Numbered from the stretch's first letter, positions 1 through 6,227 are shown. The stretch is DNA of 7,393 nucleotides from CAADGY01 sp900696665 (GCA_035063885.1 JAPSFM010000169.1:1-7393); one strand, 5' to 3'. Numbers and translations: made by a program. Notes: generated by a model not told the origin, from the letters alone.

Positions 1-121
1 TCTCCCCAATAGCACCTCGCCCGCACCTCCTCCGTCAGACGTCGATGCGGGTATACACCACCTCGCAAGGGCTGGGGAATTTTCAACCGGCACTATGGGG
101 ATTTTTGCACCGGCGGTGACA
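1..121. mobile_element. Right end of an IS21-family insertion sequence (partial)
   Basis: The stretch ends in two tandem, imperfect 19-bp repeats followed by TGACA at 117-121. Tandem TGGGGA-TTTT-CCGGC repeats running into a TGACA end are typical of the ends of IS21-family elements (IstA/IstB type). By that orientation the body of the element would lie to the left, outside the window, and 122 onward would be flanking host DNA. No istB coding sequence can be read with confidence in positions 1-72, and the matching left end is not in the window. The element may be complete beyond the edge or only a remnant. The family call rests on memory of IS21 termini and not on a search. Confidence 0.5.
73..114 (+). 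repeat. Tandem 19-bp terminal repeats of the IS21-like end
   Basis: The copies are TGGGGAATTTTCAACCGGC at 73-91 and TGGGGATTTTTGCACCGGC at 96-114. They match at 16 of 19 positions with a 23-bp period, about two helical turns. In IS21-family elements such repeats are the transposase (IstA) binding sites. The identity is seen directly; the binding role is family knowledge. Confidence 0.6.
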
Positions 122-247
122 AAGGAGAAAGAGGAAGCACCGCATCATGGTGGTGAGAATTGCTTGTACCACTCCGCCGGCCGCTCGCCGCGGGTTGCTC
201 CCCATGCGGCACGGCGCCGAAGAATCCTGTAAGTTAAGGGTGTGCGA

Positions 248-1534
248 GTGAAAATGGCTGTTCGAATAGCGCCCGCCGCTTTGTTCCTTTTCGCCGGGGC
301 GGCCTGGGCCCAGCGCCATGACGTTAACTACGACGAATCAAAGGTACCAGCTTACATCCTGCCGGACCCGCTGCTGACCCTCGATGGCGAAGTGGTGAGG
401 GATGCCGAAACCTGGAACAACGTGCGCCGCCCAGAAATCCTGCGGCTGTTTGAATCCGAGATGTTCGGATACAGTCCCGGCAAGCCGCGGGATATGCACT
501 TCGAGCCGCAATCCATCGATCGTAACGCGCTCGGCGGCAGCGCGATTCGCAAACAGGTGAGGGTCTATTTCTCGCGCCGGAAGAACGGGCCGAAGATGGA
601 CATACTCCTCTATCTGCCGAGGAATGCCACCAAACCGGTGCCGCTTTTTATAGGACTCAACTTCCAGGGCAATCATGCCATTCATCCCGACCCTGGCATA
701 ACACTCTCGACGGCGTGGATGCGGCCAAACCCCAAGACCGGCGTTGTGAACAATCGCGCAACGGAGCAATCCCGCGGCGCGGCTCATAGCCGCTGGCCCG
801 TCGACAAGATTCTGGCGCGCGGTTATGGACTGGCTACGATCTACTACGGCGATATCGATCCGGACTTCGACGACGGGTTCCAGAATGGCGTCCAACCCAT
901 GTTCTACCGGCCCGGACAAACCAAGCCGGGCCCGGACGAGTGGGGCTCCATTGGCGCCTGGGCCTGGGGGCTGAGCCGGGCGTTTGATTACCTTGAGACC
1001 GATAAAGACATCGACGCGCGCCGCGTGGCCGTAATGGGCCATTCGCGTCTCGGCAAGACCGCACTTTGGGCGGGCGCTGTGGACACACGTTTCGCTCTCG
1101 TCATCTCCAACGACTCAGGCTGCGGCGGCGCGGCCTTGAGCCGCAGACAATTCGGAGAGACCGTCCGTATCATCAATACATCTTTTCCGCACTGGTTCGC
1201 GGACAACTTCAATCGCTATAACGGAAACGAAAACGGGCTGCCCTTTGACCAGCACATGCTCATCGCGCTGATCGCGCCGCGCCCGGTCTATGTAGCAAGC
1301 GCCGAAGAAGACCGCTGGGCGGATCCCAAAGGCGAGTTCCTGAGCGCCAGGTATGCCGAGCCGGTCTACAAGTTATTTGGCGCTTCCGGATTGGGCGTGG
1401 ACGAGATGCCGCCTGTGAACCATCCCGTGATGGATACGATCGGATATCATATCCGCTCCGGAAAGCATGATGTGACGGATTACGACTGGGAGCAGTATCT
1501 GAACTTTGCGGACAAGCACCTGATGAAGAAGTAA
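248..1534 (+). CDS. Exported CE15-like alpha/beta hydrolase (glucuronoyl esterase / acetylxylan esterase type)
   Basis: This is probably a secreted serine esterase acting on plant cell-wall carbohydrate esters; family CE15 glucuronoyl esterases cleave ester bonds between lignin alcohols and glucuronoyl groups of xylan. Residues are numbered from GTG 242. The N-terminus is a signal peptide, with a basic start, a hydrophobic core at about 9-21 and likely cleavage after AWA. The nucleophile elbow is GHSRLGK (266-272, Ser268), followed by NDSGCGGAA (290-298). The catalytic acid could be Asp291, as in fungal CE15, or the EED at 355-357, as suggested for some bacterial members. The histidine is probably in HIRSGKH (403-409). 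The elbow has GHS where fungal enzymes have GCS. Starts at GTG 242, GTG 248 and ATG 254 share one frame. GTG 248 was chosen because AAGGG at 236-240 lies 7 nt upstream, though ATG 254 is possible. The substrate is not proven. The next gene starts 25 nt downstream, suggesting co-transcription. Confidence 0.85.
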   Translation: MKMAVRIAPAALFLFAGAAWAQRHDVNYDESKVPAYILPDPLLTLDGEVVRDAETWNNVRRPEILRLFESEMFGYSPGKPRDMHFEPQSIDRNALGGSAIRKQVRVYFSRRKNGPKMDILLYLPRNATKPVPLFIGLNFQGNHAIHPDPGITLSTAWMRPNPKTGVVNNRATEQSRGAAHSRWPVDKILARGYGLATIYYGDIDPDFDDGFQNGVQPMFYRPGQTKPGPDEWGSIGAWAWGLSRAFDYLETDKDIDARRVAVMGHSRLGKTALWAGAVDTRFALVISNDSGCGGAALSRRQFGETVRIINTSFPHWFADNFNRYNGNENGLPFDQHMLIALIAPRPVYVASAEEDRWADPKGEFLSARYAEPVYKLFGASGLGVDEMPPVNHPVMDTIGYHIRSGKHDVTDYDWEQYLNFADKHLMKK

Positions 1535-1559
1535 GTGAGATGGAGGGGAGAAGACGGCA

Positions 1560-2699
1560 ATGAAAACGGTCCTGACCCGGCGTGAGGTGCTGGCAGTTGG
1601 CGCGGCGGCAGCCCTGCCAAGGCCGGCAGTTTCGGCCCCGGCCGCCACGGTCGCTATTGCGCGCTGCCGCACTTACAGCGACAGTCTCGAATCCAAAATG
1701 GCGCGCATCTTCGACCAGATTGGCGGCATCGGCTCGCTGGTAAAGGGCAAGACGGTCGCAGTGAAGCTGAACCTCACAGGCAACCCTGCTCGCTTTCCCG
1801 AGCGTGCGGATCTTCCCTACCGCAACAACCCGGACACGGTGCTCGCGCTGGTGCATCTTCTCGCGCGCGCGGGCGCGCGGCGTGTGAGGCTGATTGAAAG
1901 CTTTTTCCCAGCCCGCCAGGATCCGGATCTCTGGGCCCGGTACGGCCTGGATATCCAGGCCATCAACAACGCCGGCTGCAAGGTGGAATGGGAAAACGTG
2001 CAGAACAAGGGACAGGCTGCTAAGTACGTTCGCATCCCGGTGCCGGGTGGTGGTTACGTCTTTCCGGCTTATCACCTGAACCACTCCTTTGTGGATTGCG
2101 ATGTTTATGCCTCATTATCGAAGCTGAAGAACCACTGGATTGCCGGTGTCACGATGGCGCTGAAGAATAACTTCGGCAACACACCGTGCTCCCTATACGG
2201 CGGCGACGCGGGCACTGACGGGAATGAAAATCCCCAACAGGAGCGCGGACCCGTGTGCCACTCTGGCACGAAAACACCACCCAAAGGAGTGGACCAGGAG
2301 CTTCATCCGGATTCTCCTCGCGATCCCGGCTATCGTGTCCCCCGCGTAACAGCCGACCTCGTCGCCGTACGGCCCATCGATCTTTCCATCGTCGACGGTG
2401 TGGCGTCGATCCGCGGCGGAGAGGGCGCGTGGAATCCCGGAGTGCAGATCATCAAGCCTGGCCTGCTGTTGTGCGGCAAGAACCCGGTTTGCGTCGACGC
2501 CGTATCGATGGCCGTGATGGGCTACGATCCGAGAGCCGAACGGGGAACCAAGCCCTTTGTTCGCGGCGACAATACCTTGAAACTGGCCGAGGCGAAAGGC
2601 ATCGGCACAACGGACCTGGCACGCATTGAAGTCGCCGGACTCAGTATCAAAGAGGCCTTGCACGATTACGGCCCCGGCCCGGTCGGCAAGCCGGTGTAG
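1560..2699 (+). CDS. DUF362 domain protein with Tat-type signal
   Basis: A 379-residue protein of the DUF362 family, whose biochemical function is not established; some relatives are fused to ferredoxin domains, but no 4Fe-4S Cys cluster is visible here. The N-terminus TRREVLAVGAAAALPRPAVSA (about residues 6-26) combines a twin arginine with a hydrophobic Ala-rich stretch, indicating Tat export. Family landmarks are VAVKLNL (66-72), PDTVLALVHLL (91-101), the Lys/Asn-rich LSKLKNHWIAGVTMALKNNFG (about 186-206), IVDG (277-280) and CVDAVSMAVMGYDP (311-324). The segment at 210-262 is Pro/Gly-rich and looks like a surface insertion. The purine run GGAGGGGAG at 1542-1550 ends 9 nt before the ATG. 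The gene follows the esterase by 25 nt and probably belongs to its transcript. It ends 2 nt from the stop of a decayed convergent AsmA-like gene. Confidence 0.85.
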   Translation: MKTVLTRREVLAVGAAAALPRPAVSAPAATVAIARCRTYSDSLESKMARIFDQIGGIGSLVKGKTVAVKLNLTGNPARFPERADLPYRNNPDTVLALVHLLARAGARRVRLIESFFPARQDPDLWARYGLDIQAINNAGCKVEWENVQNKGQAAKYVRIPVPGGGYVFPAYHLNHSFVDCDVYASLSKLKNHWIAGVTMALKNNFGNTPCSLYGGDAGTDGNENPQQERGPVCHSGTKTPPKGVDQELHPDSPRDPGYRVPRVTADLVAVRPIDLSIVDGVASIRGGEGAWNPGVQIIKPGLLLCGKNPVCVDAVSMAVMGYDPRAERGTKPFVRGDNTLKLAEAKGIGTTDLARIEVAGLSIKEALHDYGPGPVGKPV

Positions 2700-2701
2700 C
2701 G

Positions 2702-3019
2702 CTACTTGCCGCCGATCGTGCGGCCCGCGTCGAGTCCGAACGCTGGATTCTTTCGCACCCCGCAAATTCGTCCCCTCACAGTGCGGACCGCAAGAGCCAT
2801 TCAGACGAACCGCCGCACCTGGAATGGTGAACGATAAGCGTAATCACTCCATTCGCGAGGGTGAAGTTGCCTTTCAGATCCGATTCCACTTAGCCTGTGC
2901 TTCTGCGTTCCGACTCGCCCCGTGCCCTGTTATGAACTCGTCGATCTTCTCCCGCACCTTGGCATTGCGGAACTCGGTGGCCTCGACCCGAATCGTCGTC
3001 GCAGCTTGAGCTTGTTCAT
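2702..3019 (-). pseudogene. Decayed C-terminal end of an AsmA-like gene
   Basis: Reading the - strand from 3019 to 2702 gives blocks in changing frames that together resemble the C-terminus of AsmA-family proteins. These blocks are MNKLKLRR (from 3019), then TIRVEATEFRNAKVREKIDEF (from 2996), then SDLKGNFTLANGVITLI (about 2883-2833), then FTIPGAAVRLNGSCGP (2831-2784), then VRKNPAFGLDAGRTIGGK plus TAG (2758-2702). The order matches the family: a helix with a V-x-K-I-D motif, a GNF-LANGVITL strand, an F-PGA-V-LNG strand and a terminal FGLD tail. About 60 residues normally lying between the LNG strand and the tail are missing, and at least three frame changes separate the blocks. The 5' part of the gene is absent. 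AsmA proteins are envelope proteins implicated in lipid transport and membrane assembly. The family call is from pattern recognition and needs a profile search. Confidence 0.6.
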
Positions 3020-3044
3020 CACCGCTTTACCGACCCGGGGGTAG

Positions 3045-3236
3045 TGCGAACGCGACCGTAAAACGGATGGCTCCGGTAAGAGCCGGTTCGTCGGATTTGA
3101 CGGCTCGATGGAAGGTCTTGGAATGCGGGTACACTGCGATTCCTGGTCGGAGAATCACGGTCTCAAGCTGTTCGTGCTGATGGACCGGCTTGTGCCGGGC
3201 TGGCAACGACGGTTTCTCACGCGGGATTTTCCTCAA
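3045..3236 (+). pseudogene. Unidentified coding-like fragment, possible 3' end of a lost gene
   Basis: The frame is open from 3045 (just after a TAG at 3042) to a TAA at 3234-3236, about 63 codons. It has no start with a ribosome binding site; the first ATG codons are internal, at 3108 and 3123. The translation includes SRFVGFDGSMEGLGMRVHCD and LKLFVLMDRLVPGWQRRFL. It has a natural mix of hydrophobic and charged residues and roughly two thirds G/C at third positions, so it reads like the C-terminus of a real protein. I do not recognise the family. The opposite strand is also open here (3236-3027), so strand assignment is uncertain. It sits beside the AsmA-like remnant and may have been brought next to it by deletion. 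Confidence 0.3.
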
Positions 3237-3518
3237 CCCTAAGAGATGCTGTGGGATACGCCAAAGACTGGCACCTTGTCCTCACATCGTATGGCCGCTC
3301 TGGCAAGCGGTGAAAAGCAGGAATGAGGAATAACCCAAAGACGCGCCCATGATCGCCGCTGAGAGCAGTGCCGTTCTGGTCCTCCAAGAGTTCAGGACCA
3401 GGACTCCCGGAAACGCAGTGGCAAAACCGCACGCAGGCATGTCCCGTCAAACAATCCGCGACCTTCAGGCGCAGCCGCAGGCCAGTGCGATCAGATAGCC
3501 GGTCGGATCAACACGGTG
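3237..3518. other. Non-coding stretch downstream of kbl, no gene recognised
   Basis: No frame on either strand reads convincingly as protein. The only structure seen is an inverted repeat, CTGGTCCT (3376-3383) and AGGACCAG (3394-3401) with a 10-nt loop. It lies about 120 nt past the kbl stop on the kbl strand, but lacks the U-run expected of an intrinsic terminator. Confidence 0.4.
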
Positions 3519-4721
3519 CTACGCAGCCGGAAGCGGCGCGCGCAGTATGTTCATACGGCGTGCGACGCGAACCAGTATCTCCACCGCCCTGTCCAATTGT
3601 TCGCGCGTGTGAGTGGCCGTCACGATAGTGCGTATGCGGGCCTTTCCTTCGGGCACGGTGGGATAGCCGATGCCTGTCGCAAACAGCCCCTCCTCAAACA
3701 GCGCTCGCGAGAATGCGTGCGCGGTTTTCGCTTCGCCCACCAGGATAGGAGTGATGGGAGTTTCGCTTGCGCCCGTGTCGAAGCCGGCGGAAGCGAGCGT
3801 TGCCTTGAAGTACCTTGTGTTATCCCAGAGCGCCTCGATCCGTTCCGGCTCATTCTCCATGATCTCGAAGGCCGCGATGCACGCCGCCGCTACGGCCGGA
3901 GGATGCGAGGTCGAGAATAAGAACGGACGCGCGCGGTGATAAAGAAACTCGATGAGATCGCGGCTGCCGCACACGTATCCTCCGAGCACGCCGGCGGCCT
4001 TCGAAAGCGTACCGACCTGCACGTGGACCCTGCCATGCAATCCGAAATGATCAATGGTGCCGCGCCCCGCACGCCCTAGCACTCCGGACGCATGTGCGTC
4101 GTCCACCATCATGATGGCGCCGTGGCGTTCCGCGACAGCCGTCAACTCCGGCATTGGCGCGATGTCACCATCCATGGAGAATACGCCGTCGCTGATCAGC
4201 AGCTTGCGCCCGGGCGCTCCGTCCAATTCCGACAGGATACGGGCGGCCGAGGCGACATCCTTGTGCGGGAACACGTGGATCTTTGCTTTCGACAGCCGCG
4301 CGCCATCGATAATGCTGGCGTGATTCAACTGGTCCGAGATGATGTGATCGTCCGGACCGAGAATCGCCGACACCGTCCCGGCATTCGCTGCGAACCCCGA
4401 CTGAAATACTACGCAAGCCTCGACGCTCTTGAACCGGGCGATCTTCTGTTCGAGTTCCATGTGGATCGCCATGGTGCCCGAAATGGTGCGCACCGCCCCG
4501 GAGCCGACGCCCAGGCGCCGCGTGGCATCAAGCGCGGCTTCCACCAGCTTGGGATGATTGGCCAGTCCGAGATAGTTGTTCGATGCGAGGTTAATGACCT
4601 CGCGCCCGTCAAAACGCGACACTGGCTCGCAGGCGGTCTGGAGCTGACGCAGTGTCTGGAAGGTCCCCGCCTGCCGCCAGGCGTTCAATTGATCTCCGAG
4701 ATACGATAATGGATCGGTCAT
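3519..4721 (-). CDS. kbl: 2-amino-3-ketobutyrate CoA ligase (glycine C-acetyltransferase)
   Basis: This PLP-dependent enzyme splits 2-amino-3-ketobutyrate with CoA into glycine and acetyl-CoA, the second step of threonine degradation in the cytoplasm. It is 400 residues long, close to the usual 398. Alpha-oxoamine synthase landmarks are NLASNNYLGL (44-53), LNHASIIDG (133-141), SDGVFSMDG (177-185), VDDAHASG (206-213, Asp207 contacting the PLP ring nitrogen) and GTLSKAAG (237-244, with Lys241 the Schiff-base lysine). The frame is open up to 4766, but ATG 4721 was chosen: GGAGGAGG (4738-4731) lies 9 nt upstream and the protein then starts where the family does. The start is 4 nt after the tdh stop, so the two are translated from one message. 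Related AON synthase (bioF) or 5-aminolevulinate synthase are alternatives by fold, but the tdh partner settles the assignment. Confidence 0.95.
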   Translation of the reverse strand: MTDPLSYLGDQLNAWRQAGTFQTLRQLQTACEPVSRFDGREVINLASNNYLGLANHPKLVEAALDATRRLGVGSGAVRTISGTMAIHMELEQKIARFKSVEACVVFQSGFAANAGTVSAILGPDDHIISDQLNHASIIDGARLSKAKIHVFPHKDVASAARILSELDGAPGRKLLISDGVFSMDGDIAPMPELTAVAERHGAIMMVDDAHASGVLGRAGRGTIDHFGLHGRVHVQVGTLSKAAGVLGGYVCGSRDLIEFLYHRARPFLFSTSHPPAVAAACIAAFEIMENEPERIEALWDNTRYFKATLASAGFDTGASETPITPILVGEAKTAHAFSRALFEEGLFATGIGYPTVPEGKARIRTIVTATHTREQLDRAVEILVRVARRMNILRAPLPAA

Positions 4722-4725
4722 CGCT

Positions 4726-5781
4726 TCAGTCCTCCTCCCAATCAAGCAGCACTTTGATGCCTTCACCCTGTTCCAAAACCGCGAACGCCTGCTCGTAGTC
4801 CCGATACGGGAAGCGGTGTGTAATAACAGGGCGTAAGTCGAGTTTGTGATCCATCAGGAACCTCTCACACTGATACCAGGTCTGGAACATCAGCCGCCCG
4901 TTAATGCCACGCACGGTAACGCCTTTGAAGATGATGGCGCCGGAAAGGTCCAACTGCACCTCGCGCGACGGTATACCCAACAGCGCCACGTCACCGCCGG
5001 GGCGTACGAGGTCGAAGGCATCGTGAATTCCCGTTACGCTGCCGGACATTTCCAGAACAACGTCCAAGCCGACGTGATCGGGCGTGCTGCCCAGCAACTT
5101 CTGTTTCCATCCATCTTCTCTGGGATCGAAAACTAACTGGGCGCCATAGGAGAAAGCCAGTTCCCGCTTGCGAGGATGCGGTTCCACCACGGTAACGGAG
5201 AGCGCCCCGGCGGCTTCGGCGATCTTGCAGGCAATCAAACCGATGGCTCCGGCGCCGATGATAGCGACAGTTCTCCCGGCGACGGGCTGCGCCATCACCG
5301 TGTGCATCGCATTCCCGTACGGGTCGAAGATGGCGGCGACTTCGTGCGGGATCTCCGGCTTGAGCCTCCAGAGATTACCTTCCGGCATTACCATGTAGCG
5401 CGCAAAGCAGCCGTTGCAGTCCACGCCGATGATCTGGACCGTGCGGCAGATATGGCCCTGTCCGGTCCGGCAGAAATAGCACTGGTTGCAACCGAGGTGT
5501 CCTTCGCCCGAAACATAATCGCCGGGTTTGAAGTTCTGAGTACATCCGTCACCGGCGGCTTCCACGACACCCATGAACTCGTGTCCGATGATCAAAGGCG
5601 GGTGCAGACGGCGCTGTGCCCATTCATCCCATTGAAAGATGTGCAGGTCAGTTCCGCAGATACCGGTCTTGAGGATGCGGATCAAAACTTCGTTTCGTTG
5701 TGGAACCGGCTTGGGTACGCTATCGAGTGTAAGTCCGCGTGAGCCGTTCCGCTTCACCAGGGCGGGCATGAATTCAGACAT
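4726..5781 (-). CDS. tdh: L-threonine 3-dehydrogenase
   Basis: A zinc-dependent medium-chain dehydrogenase that oxidises L-threonine to 2-amino-3-ketobutyrate with NAD+, feeding kbl just downstream. It has 351 residues. ICGTDLHIFQWDEW (41-54) carries the catalytic zinc ligand Cys42; GHE (66-68) gives His67 and Glu68. GEGHLGCNQCYFCRTGQGHIC (about 92-112) holds the structural-zinc cysteines 98, 101, 104 and 112, plus the His95 typical of threonine dehydrogenases. IFDPYGNAMHT (151-161) is a strong family signature. The Rossmann motif is GAGAIG (176-181), and Glu200 at the end of the next strand suits NAD over NADP. ITHRF (320-324) near the C-terminus is also typical. ATG 5781 is the longest start; ATG 5769 (residue 5) aligns with the E. 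coli start. Neither has a clear Shine-Dalgarno sequence. Confidence 0.96.
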   Translation of the reverse strand: MSEFMPALVKRNGSRGLTLDSVPKPVPQRNEVLIRILKTGICGTDLHIFQWDEWAQRRLHPPLIIGHEFMGVVEAAGDGCTQNFKPGDYVSGEGHLGCNQCYFCRTGQGHICRTVQIIGVDCNGCFARYMVMPEGNLWRLKPEIPHEVAAIFDPYGNAMHTVMAQPVAGRTVAIIGAGAIGLIACKIAEAAGALSVTVVEPHPRKRELAFSYGAQLVFDPREDGWKQKLLGSTPDHVGLDVVLEMSGSVTGIHDAFDLVRPGGDVALLGIPSREVQLDLSGAIIFKGVTVRGINGRLMFQTWYQCERFLMDHKLDLRPVITHRFPYRDYEQAFAVLEQGEGIKVLLDWEED

Positions 5782-5823
5782 AGTCGTTGTGGACGAACCA
5801 GAGGCGAGCTTGTCTCTCCAACA

Positions 5824-5829
5824 ATATTA
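5824..5829 (-). promoter_or_regulatory. Possible -10 element for the tdh-kbl transcript
   Basis: On the - strand the sequence TAATAT (5829-5824) is a near-consensus sigma-70 -10 box about 43 nt upstream of tdh ATG 5781, predicting a leader of about 36 nt. No good -35 hexamer sits at 16-18 bp; the nearest TTGCCA is 21 bp away. Tentative. Confidence 0.3.
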
Positions 5830-5894
5830 TCGTTACATGCCCTTCAATCTTGGCAAGCCCAGCTATGCTACTAGGGGCGTTGTGAAAAGAACCG

Positions 5895-6004
5895 ATGGAT
5901 TACAAGAGGATCATCGCGATCGATCCGGGCAGGATGGGCGGCAAGCCGTGCATCCGCGGCATGCGTATCACAGTCTACGACGCCCTCGACTATTTCGGAC
6001 TATC
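5895..6004 (+). pseudogene. Truncated DUF433 (antitoxin-like) gene
   Basis: The first 36 or so codons read MDYKRIIAIDPGRMGGKPCI then RGMRITVYDALDYFGLS. This matches the N-terminus of DUF433 proteins, small helix-turn-helix proteins of about 75 residues that are often paired with a PIN-like (DUF5615) toxin. After this point the family's next block (the E-I-L-x-D-F-P-x-L helix) is absent and the translation becomes unrelated. The frame stays open to a TGA at 6141-6143, giving an 82-codon ORF, but its tail is the aroF leader peptide and not DUF433 sequence. No partner toxin is visible. There is no clear ribosome binding site. It is best seen as a truncated remnant, probably non-functional. Confidence 0.65.
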
Positions 6005-6049
6005 TCGCAGCCCCCATTATGTAACTGTTGATCCCCTCATATTTTTTTC

Positions 6050-6079
6050 TTGCATTCCGGATTCGTCCGGAGCTAAAAT
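6050..6079 (+). promoter_or_regulatory. Candidate sigma-70 promoter for the aroF leader
   Basis: TTGCAT (6050-6055) and TAAAAT (6074-6079) are separated by 18 bp, in an AT-rich pocket that begins with a T-run at 6042-6048. The expected start site is around 6086-6088, only 2-4 nt before the leader-peptide ATG at 6090, which would make the leader message nearly leaderless. This fits the lack of a Shine-Dalgarno sequence at normal spacing before that ATG; the only GGAG (6069-6072) is 17 nt upstream and would not be transcribed. Confidence 0.5.
6056..6071. repeat. TCCGGA-TTCG-TCCGGA repeat between the promoter hexamers
   Basis: Two copies of the self-complementary hexamer TCCGGA are separated by TTCG. 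The unit is therefore a direct repeat of a palindrome and also a 6-bp inverted repeat with a TTCG loop. It fills most of the spacer of the candidate aroF promoter, a position suited to a repressor operator. As RNA it would be a UUCG-capped hairpin, but no U-run follows on either strand, so a terminator is unlikely. Confidence 0.35.
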
Positions 6080-6089
6080 TCTAATTTCT

Positions 6090-6143
6090 ATGGTGGTTTC
6101 CTTCACCTACTCGTTTACGTTCCGGTTCTGGCATTTCGCCTGA
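6090..6143 (+). CDS. Aromatic-rich leader peptide of the aroF attenuator
   Basis: A 17-codon ORF encodes MVVSFTYSFTFRFWHFA and a TGA. Seven of 17 residues are aromatic: Phe at 5, 9, 11, 13 and 16, Tyr7 and Trp14. Such a density of one amino-acid class immediately upstream of a biosynthetic gene for that class is the hallmark of an attenuation leader peptide. Phe is the dominant signal. The peptide's role would be to make ribosome progress depend on charged tRNA-Phe, and less on tRNA-Tyr and tRNA-Trp, rather than to act as a protein. No Shine-Dalgarno sequence is at standard spacing; a near-leaderless start is inferred from the promoter candidate. The ORF is in frame with the upstream DUF433 remnant, so it is easily missed. 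The stop lies 8 nt before the region that switches between alternative RNA stems. Confidence 0.8.
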   Translation: MVVSFTYSFTFRFWHFA

Positions 6144-6217
6144 GCCGGTCCGAGTGGTGTTGGAAGATGAGTTTTAGGAACACGTAGTGAACCAACCCAC
6201 TCAGCAATGAGTGGGTT
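6097..6217 (+). promoter_or_regulatory. Ribosome-mediated transcription attenuator upstream of aroF
   Basis: Three mutually exclusive stems can be drawn. Stem 1:2 pairs 6097-6113 with 6151-6166, with 13 Watson-Crick pairs plus one G-U, one bulge and a 2x2 U-U internal loop. Stem 2:3 pairs GAGTGG-T-GTTGG (6152-6163) with CCAACCCACTC (6192-6202), 11 pairs and one bulged T; this is the antiterminator. Stem 3:4 pairs 6194-6203 with 6208-6217; this is the terminator. Region 1 lies inside the leader peptide, over codons 3-8. The expected logic is that a ribosome stalled on Phe/Tyr codons covers region 1, freeing region 2 to pair with 3, and aroF is transcribed. When aromatic tRNAs are charged, the ribosome reaches the stop at 6141-6143 and covers region 2, so 3:4 forms and transcription ends. 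The pairings are seen in the sequence; the mechanism is inferred from well-studied attenuators such as trp and pheA. Confidence 0.75.
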
Positions 6218-6227
6218 TTCACTTTTT
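6194..6227 (+). terminator. Intrinsic terminator of the aroF attenuator
   Basis: AACCCACTCA (6194-6203) and TGAGTGGGTT (6208-6217) form a perfect 10-bp stem closed by a GCAA (GNRA) tetraloop. It is followed by TTCACTTTTT, a U-rich but interrupted tract. It lies just upstream of the aroF ribosome binding site (AGGGGG, 6228-6233), so it can stop transcription before aroF. Its left arm is shared with the antiterminator. Confidence 0.75.

Noticed and set aside
338..1042. Long - strand ORF (234 codons) opposite the esterase gene
   Set aside because: It lies antisense to a clear CE15-like gene; its translation shows no family motif and is a by-product of GC-rich codon use.
1260..2084. Long - strand ORF (274 codons) across the esterase/DUF362 junction
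   Set aside because: It is antisense to two well-supported genes, has no recognisable domain and spans their intergenic gap.
3376..3401. Inverted repeat as the kbl terminator
   Set aside because: The 8-bp stem has no U-run on the kbl strand and is about 120 nt past the stop; chance or a Rho-dependent end is as likely.
4092..4709. + strand ORF (205 codons) opposite kbl
   Set aside because: It is a shadow of the kbl codons on the other strand with no domain signature.
4722..4766. Longer kbl start at 4766, adding 15 residues
   Set aside because: The extra residues lie inside the tdh end, are not family-like, and the strong GGAGGAGG with 9-nt spacing points to ATG 4721.
6167..6187. Second mini-ORF in the aroF leader (MSFRNT)
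   Set aside because: It has only one Phe codon, GGAAG abuts its ATG with no spacing, and it lies in the loop of the antiterminator; the 6090 ORF explains the regulation far better.
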